From BCD1 sp965230565 (GTDB taxonomy: Bacteria; Bacteroidota; Bacteroidia; Chitinophagales; Saprospiraceae), in contig CBDDLH010000011.1 of NCBI GenBank assembly GCA_965230565.1, positions 1 through 64,000 of the forward strand: DNA of 64,000 bases. The letters are read 5' to 3'. The notes beneath the pieces were generated by a model. It was not told where the DNA came from and did not search any database. It worked only from the letters and a program-made list of their open reading frames with translations. Of the stretch, positions 52,101 to 61,134 are shown piece by piece; positions within the stretch are counted from its first letter, which is position 1, and the number at the start of each line of letters is the position of its first letter. The position numbers and the translations under genes are program-made.

Positions 52101-52805
52101 GGAGATGTGCTGAAGTTTGCAGTAGAGGATTCGGGGATCGGAATACCTGAAGATCAATTGGTGCGGGTATTTGGTTCTTTTGAACAGGTAAACGAGTCCA
52201 TAACCCGGAAGTATGGCGGGACCGGCCTGGGGTTGAGTATTACCAAGCAACTGGTCGAGCTTCAGAAAGGCAGGATTTGGGTGGAAAGTCAGGAAGGCAT
52301 TGGCAGTACTTTCTTTTTCGAACTTCCTTTTGTAGCTGTTCAGGCAGGTGAGCAATTACAGGATGGGATTAGTCCGGAACAGTTAAATGAGATGGCTACG
52401 TCATTAAAAGAAGTGAAAATCCTTTTGGCAGAAGATAATGCCTTTAATGTAATGGTCGCCAGTGATGACCTGGAGTATTATATTCCAGATGTACAAATTG
52501 GGTTTGCTGAAAATGGTAAAGAAGCCATTATGGAATTTCAAAATGGCAAATATGATCTCATTCTGATGGATATTCAAATGCCCGAGGTAAGTGGATATGA
52601 TGCTTCCAGAGCCATTAGAGTATTAGAGCAAGAAAGCGAAACAAATAATCCTATCCCTATCATCGCCATGACAGCCAGTTTGTTGAAATCTGAGATCCAA
52701 CAATGTTATGATGCGGGTATGGATAGTTATATTCCGAAACCTTATAAGATCGAAGAACTCATTGGGGGAATTTATGAGCAAATGTCCAATGGGAAGAAAA
52801 TTTAG
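49149..52805 (+). CDS. Reg_prop hybrid two-component sensor kinase with C-terminal receiver
   Basis: 1218 residues. Signal peptide 1-19; two seven-bladed Reg_prop propellers (about 20-700, with blades such as MWIGTAQGLNRYDG and DLWMGTHVGLCRFN); Y_Y_Y domain (about 705-775); membrane segment about 780-800; HisKA with H850 in MSHEIRTP; HATPase with GVGxN-like NLVGNAIKF, DSGIGI (about 993) and GGTGLGLSI (about 1023); receiver about 1090-1210 with D1141 in LMDIQMP. Unlike classical HTCS proteins of gut Bacteroides, it ends in a receiver and not in an AraC domain, so it needs a partner: the HPt and LytTR genes across the intergenic region. The propeller senses a periplasmic signal. Confidence 0.95.
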   Translation: MKLNTLLILLLFCLPAIGQEYLPVEHLTEKDGLSFRDVSYITKDKDGYMWIGTAQGLNRYDGVSWVHYQHRPGDSTSISHNMVRQIYEDDEGNLLIRVADNDRTGKLEFFDKKTETFSRARFQNITEAQNLTVLQTFTSPSGEIISICTLDKQVSGNPYRTFMEYKYKGKGEFLFNNKSFETPFNLSASFIFSRENESWFTSDADYDYVDFGTGECQSFKFSTIGRETLPIDENGKFWYPSLTPKDGKLLESFDLPDDIPLEEWKSFCTDNYYNIWLATTGGRVYKYDIKQRYINKSGEFDVDNFTLNRRLFQDEEGTLWIPHKFGVSKVRKRNRYFENYMHDPKRWDSRSGSGVEIYSIAHNNNDTLYGIYNYNSLVVFDLKNKHGQKRSAYIDTGKGNPDLSAYSGMILCNDDGYLWYGGYRNFIARFNPQTKELKYFTIPDSLITVKNLNNWIRTPSLKLGEDGQLWFVKANGKLWSFDRKKELFSNEITQEFPRGVIGVGKQHLWVCTDSLLSKINLRNKEVRNFELPDKQPGKMQLEVFMTVPYKDKVWIGTRRGLLSFDKQTETFQRYTIADGLSNDIIYTIIPYGDDLWMGTHVGLCRFNTQTGAVKNYYEKDGLTYNEFNREAAAKTPEGELIFGGMNGFNVFHPEVLDSLARMESSKLVLTQFSKLDGALDTIKVVSANQLDLSEPIKIYHRDKSFTFRYALLSFFSPDENTYSYYLEGYEKDWNYGGNVNFINYPSLSSGKYTFKVKAKDPRGNPGLNELAIPIVVYGPWWSTWWAIGTFALLLIMAIVFYNRYRVRNFERQKRKLEETVKERTKELNAQKERAERSERFKEQFLANMSHEIRTPMHAISGMTDILIRNEHLTPQEKFLNAIQQSSRNLLVILNDILDLSKIEAGKIEVENIPMNLSKVIGNEVDVLRPKAEEKGLALETSFDETIPENIKGDPTRLSQILLNLVGNAIKFTEKGKVRILISRQGDVLKFAVEDSGIGIPEDQLVRVFGSFEQVNESITRKYGGTGLGLSITKQLVELQKGRIWVESQEGIGSTFFFELPFVAVQAGEQLQDGISPEQLNEMATSLKEVKILLAEDNAFNVMVASDDLEYYIPDVQIGFAENGKEAIMEFQNGKYDLILMDIQMPEVSGYDASRAIRVLEQESETNNPIPIIAMTASLLKSEIQQCYDAGMDSYIPKPYKIEELIGGIYEQMSNGKKI

Positions 52806-52853
52806 GTTGCTGGTTAGAAGTTACAGGCTTTTTGTCATAAAAAACCCTTTTTC

Positions 52854-53693
52854 TCAAAACCCCACCTCCACCATCACCGGCAAATGATCGGAAATGAAAA
52901 GATTGCTTTCCCGCCTGTCATCGATGTGCACATAGGTCAATACCTTCAATTTTGATGTGAAAATATAATCTATCCTTCCCGGAAGTACCTGATCGGAGAA
53001 ACGGTTAAATGTGCCGACCGGTCCATAAAACGGTTTGATCGAAATGTCTTGTCCATCATCCAAAGCAGTTTTGAATGCAGTGATGGCCCTGCTTCCGGGT
53101 AAGGCATTAAAATCACCCATGACTATAACGGGAAGATCTTGTTTGTTCAACTGTCTGATTTTCGTCAGAATGAGACTCGCAGAGTTGGATCTGGCTGCCT
53201 CTCCAATATGGTCAAAATGAGCATTGAAAACCCAACATTGCAGACCGCTGGTTTTGTGTTTGAACAATCCATAAGTACAAATCCGTTCCATGGAAGCATC
53301 CCAGCCTACAGAAATTTCATCAGGTGTACCAGAAAGCCAGAAAGTGGATTGTTCTACTAATTCATAAACCGTCGAATCAAAAAAGATAGCAGAAAATTCT
53401 CCTTTCGATTTTCCGTCATCCCGACCAACGCCTATGTATTTATAATTGATTAGGGTGCTGTCCAAGTAACTGACTTGATGAACCAGACCTTCCTGGATGC
53501 CGAAAATTTCCGGTTCGTAAAATTTGAGCATTTGCACCATTTCGGCTTTGCGTTCATGCCAGTTGTTGGGAGTGTCATTGGGGTTGTCGTAGCGGATGTT
53601 GATGGTCATGAAACTTGTGGTTTGAGCCATTAGACTAATAGTGAAAGCTGAAAAAACAGCCGCTAATAAGATTTTATGGAAGTACATGTTCAT
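52854..53693 (-). CDS. Endonuclease/exonuclease/phosphatase-family secreted hydrolase
   Basis: 279 residues from ATG 53693 (ATG 53687 also possible). Signal peptide to about residue 24 (AVFSAFTISLMAQ). EEP fold motifs: FMTINIRYDN, IFGIQEG (catalytic Glu), NAHFDHIGE, VIVMGDFNALPGS (Asp-Asn pair), RIDYIFTS and SDHLPVMVEV (Asp-His). These enzymes hydrolyse phosphodiester or phosphomonoester bonds; secreted Bacteroidota members are thought to act on nucleic acids, sphingomyelin-like or inositol phosphate substrates. No co-directional neighbour. The TATTTTTG -7 box at 53716-53723 may be its promoter. Confidence 0.88.
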   Translation of the reverse strand: MNMYFHKILLAAVFSAFTISLMAQTTSFMTINIRYDNPNDTPNNWHERKAEMVQMLKFYEPEIFGIQEGLVHQVSYLDSTLINYKYIGVGRDDGKSKGEFSAIFFDSTVYELVEQSTFWLSGTPDEISVGWDASMERICTYGLFKHKTSGLQCWVFNAHFDHIGEAARSNSASLILTKIRQLNKQDLPVIVMGDFNALPGSRAITAFKTALDDGQDISIKPFYGPVGTFNRFSDQVLPGRIDYIFTSKLKVLTYVHIDDRRESNLFISDHLPVMVEVGF

Positions 53694-53715
53694 TTTTTTA
53701 TTCAAAAGCAATGAT

Positions 53716-53723
53716 CAAAAATA
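53716..53723 (-). promoter_or_regulatory. Possible -7 box of the EEP hydrolase gene
   Basis: Reads TATTTTTG on the minus strand (TAnnTTTG), 23 bases before the start; no -33 is evident. Confidence 0.35.
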
Positions 53724-53853
53724 AGCAGGAATTACGGAGATTCCATAAGGATCGGAGGTCCTTTGGTTAGAAAAGCTAAAAGAAATTTTCCTTTTCTGAT
53801 TAGGGGGTGAGCCCGTGGATTGCATCCTTAAGTTGAAGCTAAAATTTAAAGTT

Positions 53854-54420
53854 ATGAGAACCTTTGCCCTATTGGTCTTCCTGCTGGGAACGACCCTGTT
53901 GGCAGCGCAAAAAATTGAACATTTTTCCGTTGCCGTTATGAATGAATCTATTGCTTTTCCCTTTACCAGATTTGCCCCTGTTCATCCGGGATTGGAGATC
54001 GGAGCTACCTTCTGGAGTAAGGAAAAGGAGAATTCCAACCGATACCTTTCTGCCTACGCAGGAGGATTTTACCATGAGAAAATTGAAACAGGATTTTATC
54101 TGAGAGCGGAATATCTTTTCGCTTTCAAGATAGTGGATGGATTGTATGCTGATGTACCGGTAGGTATTGGCTATTTGCATACTTTTTTCCCTTCAGAGTT
54201 GTACGAACAGAATCCTGAAACAGGCAGCTTCGAAGAGGCATCCCAATTCGGCAGGCCTCACGGTCTGGTTACGGCAGGTGTGGGTATCCGCTATGCCGGT
54301 AATTCCCGGGTTCAGCCTTTTATTCGACAGGAACTAGCTGTGGAAACACCATTTGCCAATGGCTTTCCCGTCATCCCTCACACTTTTTTGAAACTTGGTG
54401 TTAACCTTAAAATCCAATAA
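53854..54420 (+). CDS. Small outer-membrane beta-barrel-like protein
   Basis: 188 residues from ATG 53854, which starts a signal peptide (LLVFLLGTTLLAAQ). The mature part alternates hydrophobic and polar residues in strand-like segments with aromatic girdles (LEIGATFWSK, YLSAYAGGFYHEK, GFYLRAEYLFAFK, VPVGIGYLHTFF, LVTAGVGIRYAG) and ends in LKLGVNLKIQ, so a small eight-stranded barrel is likely. No named family recognised. The next gene follows at 54595 on the same strand, about 175 bases away. Confidence 0.65.
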   Translation: MRTFALLVFLLGTTLLAAQKIEHFSVAVMNESIAFPFTRFAPVHPGLEIGATFWSKEKENSNRYLSAYAGGFYHEKIETGFYLRAEYLFAFKIVDGLYADVPVGIGYLHTFFPSELYEQNPETGSFEEASQFGRPHGLVTAGVGIRYAGNSRVQPFIRQELAVETPFANGFPVIPHTFLKLGVNLKIQ

Positions 54421-54594
54421 AATGTGTATAGCGGTAATTTTTAAAAATACAACATGGTGGAGTTGTTAATAAGTGGATTTTCATTCTTCTATTTTTGGAG
54501 AGGGAATGGTTTAGTGCTCGTTTGTATTTTCAAAAATCACCAAACAATTAATGGAACATTTATGAAAAATAAAAAATATCAAACTGTGGATAAA

Positions 54595-55779
54595 ATGAAT
54601 TTTATGAAAAATGCTTTCCCGCTCTTTTTAATGCTACTTTTTGCTATGTCCTGTGAGAAAAACGAAGTTTTTACCGAAACGAAATACGATTGTTCTTTTA
54701 GTTTTCAGGATTCCAGCTCCATTCATCCCAATGCTGGCCTTTACCAGGGTATTCTGGATAACAATCAGAAGAATGGACTTGTAGGAGCAGTCCTGTTGGT
54801 CAAAGACCAACACGGATTATGGACCGGAGCAGCCGGTCAGGCAGATATTGCTTCAGGAATCGACATGCAGTCCTGTAACCGGTTTTTGATCGCCAGTATC
54901 AGTAAAATTTTCACAGCAACCGCGGTTTACCAATACATTGACCAGGGCATTTTGTCTATGGATGACCCGGTCAACAAATGGTTGCCAAATTCCATTACCG
55001 ATAAGGTTGATAATGCCAATGAAGCGCAGATCAGACACCTTTTGGCGCACACCAGTGGGATCGTTGATTATTACACTACTCAACTCGAATTGGACCGCAT
55101 TAATAACGTCCACAATGAATGGACGATGGAAGATGTACTCAAATATGTTTATGGCAAAAAAGCTGACTTTGAGGTCGGTGAAACCTATGGTTATTGCAAT
55201 ACCAATTATCTGTTATTGTCCATGATATTGGAGAGTGCTTCGGGTTTGAGTTTTCAATCAGTTTATGAACAGGAGGTATTTATCCCGGCTGGCTTAAACA
55301 GTGCTTATTACAGCGAAAGCCAACCCATTCCGGATGATTGTGTGAAAGGTTATGCGGACATTTATGGAACCGGACAATTTGGGGAGTCTGCATTTATGTA
55401 CCAGGATGAAATTGGTATAGGTGGAGATGGAGGAATAGCCATTAATGCTTACGACTTGTCCGTCTTTTTAGAGAAACTGATGAAGGGTGATTTGATTTCC
55501 CAATCATCCCTGAATGAAATGACCAACTGGTTTGATATGCCTGAATTCTGGCACTGGTTCCCTTACGGGCAAACGGAAAATGGTTATGGATTCGAGAAAT
55601 TCAACACAGCTTACGGATATGCGGTAGGGCATACCGGAGGAATGGACGGGTTCAGTACTTATGGGTTTTATTTCCCGGAAGAGGATATGACCTATATTTT
55701 GTTCGTCAATTCTGTCGGCGACAATGAATCGGAAACGGACATTTTTGAGCAGACGATGGAGGTGATGTTTGAGGGGTAG
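54595..55779 (+). CDS. Serine hydrolase (class C beta-lactamase-like), lipoprotein
   Basis: 394 residues from ATG 54595 (ATG 54604 equally good; the frame is open to 54454). Lipoprotein signal ending in FAMSC. Catalytic motifs: S-I-S-K in IASISKIFTAT (SxxK), YCN in GYCNTNYLL (YxN), and GHTGGMDGF (HxG), with LLAHTSGI between. Family members include D,D-peptidases, esterases and aminopeptidases; the substrate is unknown. Fold and motifs match the partial gene at the window's left end, without evidence that they are recent duplicates. Confidence 0.88.
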   Translation: MNFMKNAFPLFLMLLFAMSCEKNEVFTETKYDCSFSFQDSSSIHPNAGLYQGILDNNQKNGLVGAVLLVKDQHGLWTGAAGQADIASGIDMQSCNRFLIASISKIFTATAVYQYIDQGILSMDDPVNKWLPNSITDKVDNANEAQIRHLLAHTSGIVDYYTTQLELDRINNVHNEWTMEDVLKYVYGKKADFEVGETYGYCNTNYLLLSMILESASGLSFQSVYEQEVFIPAGLNSAYYSESQPIPDDCVKGYADIYGTGQFGESAFMYQDEIGIGGDGGIAINAYDLSVFLEKLMKGDLISQSSLNEMTNWFDMPEFWHWFPYGQTENGYGFEKFNTAYGYAVGHTGGMDGFSTYGFYFPEEDMTYILFVNSVGDNESETDIFEQTMEVMFEG

Positions 55780-55827
55780 CTCAAGATTTGACATAAATTC
55801 AAAGATCAGATTAAATCTACTTTCAAA

Positions 55828-55890
55828 AGCCCTGTGTTTCAACGCAGGGCTGTTGAAAATCCACACACCCAGGCCTTTAGGCCTTTTTTT
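55828..55890 (+). terminator. Two hairpins, the second a terminator, after the serine hydrolase
   Basis: AGCCCTG (55828-55834) pairs with CAGGGCT (55845-55851). Then AGGCCT-TT-AGGCCT (55871-55884) is followed by a run of T to 55890. The second hairpin has a close relative at 18030-18056, so the pair may be part of a dispersed element that doubles as a terminator. Confidence 0.6.
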
Positions 55891-57286
55891 ACTCAAAAGC
55901 CCACACCGGCACATCCAACAAAGCTCCATTTTGTCGATCGATAGCCGCCTGGGTATTTGTTGAGTTGTATTTGCGCTCTGTTTCCGGATATAAAAAACGT
56001 TCGACTATTACATTGGAAGGGTTGTATATTGAAGCATAAGTTTCCGGTATCAATTCAGGGAGTTTTAACCGCCGGTAGTTACTCCAACTTTGCTTGGAGG
56101 CATTACCATAATAAGCAACGTAGGCTTCAGAAATAATGTGGTTTAAAATACCTGCTTCGTCTAATCCACTCAGGTCTGAATGATTGTCAATAAAATCAGT
56201 ATGATCTTCAGGAGAAACTTCCATTTGTAAAAAGGAGGCCTCAATAGCTGTTTTGAGGGCGTCTGTAATATCATCAGTTGTTCCTCCGGTTTGTAATAGA
56301 GCCTCTGCTTCCATGAATTTGGTTTCTGCAAAGGAAATAAAAGGTATTGTTGCATATTGCCTGGCCCAAACCAACTTGTTGGGGTTGTCGGGATCATAAA
56401 AAAACCAGGTAAACCCATCTGTAAACATAATTTTGTCCAGCCTGGGGTCATTATTAGTTTCCAAAGTGTTGGCGAATCCATGTTGAATAATTAATGTGCT
56501 AGGTCTTTCAGTGGCAAAGCTATACAGTGGATTTTGAGTGCCGACCTGAGCACCCCAATTAATACCTGGTTGTTCTTCCAGACTTTGAAAGGTTTGGTTT
56601 TGGACGATGTCCAAAATTTCAGAAAAATTTTCCGGATGTCGCTTGGAAGTATGCAAAAGATAACGGGCCTTTAAGGCATATGCGAATTTTTTCCACAATT
56701 GCATATTCCCATAATATACAACATCACCAGACACCAAAGGTGGGTTTTGGTCTATGAGTGTAATAGCTTCATTGAGCAAATTTTGTACGCCTTCATAAAC
56801 AGCTTGCTGGGAGTCGTATTCAGGAAATGGGTAAGTATTGCCTTGTACTGCCTGAGAAAAAGGAATGTCGCCAAAAGATGAAGTCGCTTCCGCAAATTCA
56901 TGAGCCATGATAATTTTAGCGATAGCTTCATAACCTCCTTCCCCCTGTTTTTCAGCCATATCAGCCATTGTTTTTGCCTGTATCAGGCTGCCGCCAAAAA
57001 AGCCATAGTTCCAAACCGAATTGAACCCTTCCGGGCTGAGACCATTTTGTCGGTAAGGTGAGATACTGGCATCCCATTCCTCAAGGTATTGCATGAAAGC
57101 ACTTGCGCTTCTTCCTTCAAAAGCAGATTGATTATGTGCCATTTGGGTAATGGCAGCAGGCAGTAATTCCTCCAGGCTTACTTCTGTTATTTCGTCCGGA
57201 GAAGCATTGTCTGTTTCAAAATCGCAGGAAACAAAGATTATAGTGAGCAACAATAAAAAAACGAGGGATATATTTTTATAATTCAT
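55889..57286 (-). CDS. susD-like: SusD-like outer membrane lipoprotein (SusD-like_2)
   Basis: 465 residues from ATG 57286, which opens a lipoprotein signal (LLLLTIIFVSC, Cys22). The helical SusD-like_2 pattern is present: ITQMAHNQSAFEGRSASAFMQYLEEW, DIPFSQAVQGNTYPFPEYDSQQAVYEGVQNLLNEAI, YYGNMQLWKKFAYALKARYLLHTSK, and the C-terminal VPVWAFE. It is the surface partner that lids a SusC barrel and delivers ligand. Start is 10 bases after the susC stop, so co-transcribed. Without nearby glycosidases the ligand is unclear; SusD-like_2 pairs are often linked to peptides or other non-starch ligands. Confidence 0.92.
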   Translation of the reverse strand: MNYKNISLVFLLLLTIIFVSCDFETDNASPDEITEVSLEELLPAAITQMAHNQSAFEGRSASAFMQYLEEWDASISPYRQNGLSPEGFNSVWNYGFFGGSLIQAKTMADMAEKQGEGGYEAIAKIIMAHEFAEATSSFGDIPFSQAVQGNTYPFPEYDSQQAVYEGVQNLLNEAITLIDQNPPLVSGDVVYYGNMQLWKKFAYALKARYLLHTSKRHPENFSEILDIVQNQTFQSLEEQPGINWGAQVGTQNPLYSFATERPSTLIIQHGFANTLETNNDPRLDKIMFTDGFTWFFYDPDNPNKLVWARQYATIPFISFAETKFMEAEALLQTGGTTDDITDALKTAIEASFLQMEVSPEDHTDFIDNHSDLSGLDEAGILNHIISEAYVAYYGNASKQSWSNYRRLKLPELIPETYASIYNPSNVIVERFLYPETERKYNSTNTQAAIDRQNGALLDVPVWAFE

Positions 57287-57296
57287 GTGTAATTTT

Positions 57297-60276
57297 TTAG
57301 AGGTCAAGTTTTACGGAAAGGCCATAAGAACGAGCTCCGGGCATATTGTAATAATCGAGGCCAAAACCATTGGAAGGTCCCGTGAGGTTTGTTTCCGGAT
57401 CAATGCCCGGGTACTTGGTTTTCAGCCAAAGATTATGAGCAAACAAGCTGAAGGATATGTTGTGTATCGGGCCTAACCCGGAAGTACCCAGAAACAGATC
57501 GTATTGGACCGCCACGGTACGCAACCTGACCCAACTGGCGTCTTCTATATTCATTTCGCTGTATCCAAATCCATACCGAACCCTGTAATACCCCCCGAGA
57601 CCGTTCTGAGGATCTGCAAGGGCAACTTCTACAGTGTTAGGGCTTCCGTCTTCGGTGACTCCCTCAAAAACCATGAAGTCGTTTCTTTCTTCAGCCGATC
57701 GTAGTGTTACACCAAAATAATCCATGACACCACATGTGCCGCACCACATATCCCCGCCTTTTTTGATTTCCAATAATGCGCTCACAGATAACTTTTTGCC
57801 AATCCTTACTCGATTATAAAAGCCGGCTGTCCAGTCAGGATTAGGGTCTCCGAGAATTTTTTTATCTGGGTCTGCAATAGGCCAACCCTGATTGTTAATG
57901 ATCAATTGCCCTGATTCATTCCTCAGAAAAGCATCTCCCCAGATTATGCTATACGGCTGTTCTTCAAAAATTCGGGTGGAGGTAGAGGTAAATCCGGATA
58001 GTTGAATGTCCTGAGCGAACTCGGGTATTTTTTCAACCATGTTTTTGGCTTTGGTGAAGTTTAGCGATAAATCCCAGGATAATTTCGCCGTTTCCAAAGG
58101 TGTGGCATAAAGATCCAGTTCAATGCCTTCGATTGCTGATCTCTCCACCGTTTATCGCAGTTGTCTGAAACCCACTGGATGCCGGAAGGTTTGACATCAA
58201 AATAATATCTGTTGTATACGCGTCATAAAAGGTGAAATCAAGGCCTAATTTATTCCACAGACCAAAGGAAAGGCCAACCTCATAAGAGGTAGTGCTTTCT
58301 GGTTTAAGGTGATCATTGCCTAAAAAATCACTTATTTCATATCCTGAGGTGGTTGACGCACTAATGTACCCGTCGCCGCCTATGGTTACGGGAGTAAAAT
58401 AGTTCTGGGTCAGGTAGGTAGGCGCATCATTGGCAACCCTGCCAAAACCCAGATTGAACTTTAAGTGGTTTAATATCCTGTTTTCTTCATGTGTGTCAGG
58501 GTTTTCAGGATTGAACAACTCTGACAGGTTTATACTGCCGGAAGCCCCATAAGAGAGGTAGCTGCCGGTTTTAGGAGGCAGAGCTGATGACCAATCGTTT
58601 CGAACGGAGAAATTAAATGTCAGCCATTTTTTATAACGTAAATCCAATGCAGCCATTACTCCTGCCATCTTTCTTTGCCTGGTTACCCGGCTTCCTTCCT
58701 GGCTTTGGGTATTTTCAATAATATAAGATCCGGGATTGAGTATATTCAATCCAGTGGTGGTAGTGTCTCTGAAGTAGAATTGAAAATAATCAAATCCCAA
58801 CTGAGCTTTGTAGTACCATCCGGAATTATACCCTCGGCGGGCATTGGCGGTAATGCTGGTAAATAATGTGTTTTGTTTTAGATTGGTAATATCAACCTGG
58901 CCTTGGGATCTTCCCGGGTTAACATCAAGGGCACTTTTTCTGTTATCCGTGTAGTGGTCAAGACCAACCCTCCCCTCCAGCCAATGGAAAGTGCTGATAG
59001 GTAAAGGTTGATTGCAGATCATAGAATAATTCCCAATGAACCGCAGATTTTCATCTTCAAAAGGATTTTTGTTTACAGACCAATAAGGATTGTCGTAAAT
59101 ACCTGCCCGGTAAGATCGCTGGGCACCGCTTTCCAATTGGAATGCGGACAAATCATCTGCTGCTGCTTTTCCGGCTTGTCCATTGCCATTGTCGAATGTC
59201 GGGGTGGTACGTAATGTGCCCAACATGATTCCTTTTATGTTACTGCCTCTTTGCAGGCGGTATCCCCGTGAATTACTCATATGTACCGAAAGAGCAGACC
59301 TGAATGTTGAATTAAAAACGAGGTTGGCTTTCCCAAAGATGTTATTTCTTATGAAATTGGCTTTGGGAGCATAACCATTGGAAATAGTTCTGCCAACGGA
59401 AAAAAGGTAGTCCGACTTTTTGCCTGTTCCCCCAACGGTAGCATTCAATTGATAGGCAAGTCCATCGATGAAAAAGGTATATGGATCGTAGGCAACAGCG
59501 GGATTACCATTACCAGTTCCACTGGGGACCAAGCGACCGTTTTGGTCGTATTCGTAGCTGCCATCACCGTCAAATTCCAGTTCGGAAATTTCAGGCCCCC
59601 AACTGAACCCTTCACCGGTATGAGGTCCTCTCCAGATTGGAACGCCTCCTGATGGTCTGCCCTGTGCATATTGAGATTGACGTAAGGGAAGTTTATTAAC
59701 ACTATTGGTCCAGAGGCTCGAAGTAACGGAGGCCCGGTAACGGCGGCCCATCCCGGATTTGGTAATGATTTCAATCACTCCGTTCCCTCCGCGTAAACCA
59801 TGTTTCACTGTAGCGGCAGGACCTTTAAAAACCTTGACTGATTCAATATCCTCCGGGTTAATGTCGATAAGTCGGTTAGGTAAATCCACCCCACCTACAT
59901 CAAACCCCCATGTGTCATTGTTGATCGGTAAACCATCCAGGATGATCAAGGGGCTATTATTGTTAAGGATCGAATTGTTGCCACGAATGCGCCCATAAAC
60001 AGCGGTTCCCGGAATCCCTGAGCTGCTGGAAACGGATAATCCGCTTATCTGACCCTTTAGAACAGCCAGAAAGTTGATTTGCCCAAGTTTTATGTCTTCT
60101 GAAATTGATTTCGAAACAAAGGGTACATAACTGTCGGAAGGAAATTTATGTAAAAGTGGATGCATAACATCACATTCCTCTAAAATAGCAATACTGTCTT
60201 GTTCAGAAGTTGATTGAGCGCATAAGGAAAGATATGTCCAGCAGGACAATATCATTAACCATGAAGTTCTTTTCAT
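57297..60276 (-). pseudogene. susC-like: SusC-like TonB-dependent transporter, split by a one-base insertion
   Basis: The N-terminal 718-codon frame ends at 58120 with NGGEISNRRH-stop; a second frame resumes GIELDLYATP to the C-terminus SVKLDL at 57297. At 58128-58129 (minus strand AATCGAAGGCATT) dropping one A gives ISN-R-GIELDL, the usual SusC wording, and the total length 2980 = 3 x 993 + 1 fits one extra base. The intact protein would be 992 residues: signal peptide, plug (about 70-175: LKGQISGLSV, RGNNSILNNNSPLIILDGLPINN) and barrel, lacking the N-terminal carboxypeptidase-like domain of many SusC proteins. It may be a true frameshift or an assembly error. Confidence 0.88.
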
Positions 60277-60486
60277 ACTAATCCAAATTTCGTTTTCAAC
60301 AGGGTAATTGTAGTGGGTTTTGAAAGTATGGAAAATTACTCCATTCTGCTCAGCTGTGCAATTTCCAAAGAAAAAAATGCCTCCAAAAGACCTTAAGAAA
60401 AAAAAACTTTAAAAAAAATTTAACCTCGCAAGCCTGATTTTAATCGTTAGTTCCAAGTTTACGCATATTTTGAATATGTTACGAAT
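60277..60486. other. Divergent intergenic region susC / tetR
   Basis: AT-rich, with A-runs near 60405-60420. No gene and no consensus promoter for the susC-like gene was found. Confidence 0.4.
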
Positions 60487-60517
60487 TTTGTAAAATTGAC
60501 CAAAAATCGTAAATTTG
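60487..60517 (+). promoter_or_regulatory. Promoter of the tetR-type gene, TTTG-N19-TAAATTTG
   Basis: TTTG at 60487-60490 and TAAATTTG at 60510-60517, spacer 19: exact consensus. The start site would be near 60524, 11 bases before the TTG start codon at 60535. Operator-like repeats overlap it. Confidence 0.75.
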
Positions 60518-60537
60518 TTTTCAAATCGTAAAATTTG
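60504..60537 (+). promoter_or_regulatory. Tandem operator-like repeats over the tetR promoter and start codon
   Basis: AAATCGTAAATTTG (60504-60517) and AAATCGTAAAATTTG (60523-60537), 19 bases apart, each nearly palindromic (CAAAT...ATTTG in the second). The first covers the -7 box and the second ends in the TTG start codon. Two turns of helix between repeats fits a TetR dimer pair. This suggests autoregulation. Confidence 0.6.
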
Positions 60538-61134
60538 GACGAACATAAAAAAAATACGAAGTATCAGGATATTCTGAAAACAGCACACGATCTGTTTTGG
60601 AAACACGGGATCAAGCGGGTAACGATACAAGAGGTATGTAGAGAAGCGAATGTGAGTAAAATGACCTTTTACAGGTTTTTTGAAAACAAGGTTGATCTGG
60701 CCAAAAGGGTAATGCAGCAAATGTTTGATGAGGGGTTGGAGAAATACCGTGCCCTGATGGCAGAGGATATTCCTTTTGAAGAAAAGGTTAAACGGCAAAT
60801 CATGGCCAAGTTTGAGGGAACAAAAGAAATCAGTTCCGAATTGGTCAAAGACATTTATACAGATAAAAGTCTTGGTTTGCATGATTACTGGGAGCAGCGC
60901 CGTACGGAGATGGTCAATTTGGTTTTGGAGGATTATGCCAATGCCCAGAAAAAGGGATGGATAAGAAAGGACATCAATCTCAATTTCATTTTCTATTTCA
61001 ACGGCAAGGTGGCTGAATGGATTTACGATCCGGTGCTCAAATCGATGTATGATACGGACCAGGAAGCAATAATGGAAATCACCAGAATATTTTTCTACGG
61101 GATATTCCCGAGATCAGACAAAAACGATGAATAA
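60535..61134 (+). CDS. TetR/AcrR-family transcriptional regulator
   Basis: 199 residues. HTH domain about 14-60 (DILKTAHDLFWKHGIKRVTIQEVCREANVSKMTFYRFFENKVDL), then a helical ligand-binding region that shares no specific family match. Start codon is TTG at 60535, chosen because the next Met (43) falls inside the HTH and no ATG fits upstream. It heads a probable operon with an outer membrane barrel (8-base overlap) and an ABC transporter downstream, and most likely represses it until an inducing ligand binds. Confidence 0.92.
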   Translation: MDEHKKNTKYQDILKTAHDLFWKHGIKRVTIQEVCREANVSKMTFYRFFENKVDLAKRVMQQMFDEGLEKYRALMAEDIPFEEKVKRQIMAKFEGTKEISSELVKDIYTDKSLGLHDYWEQRRTEMVNLVLEDYANAQKKGWIRKDINLNFIFYFNGKVAEWIYDPVLKSMYDTDQEAIMEITRIFFYGIFPRSDKNDE

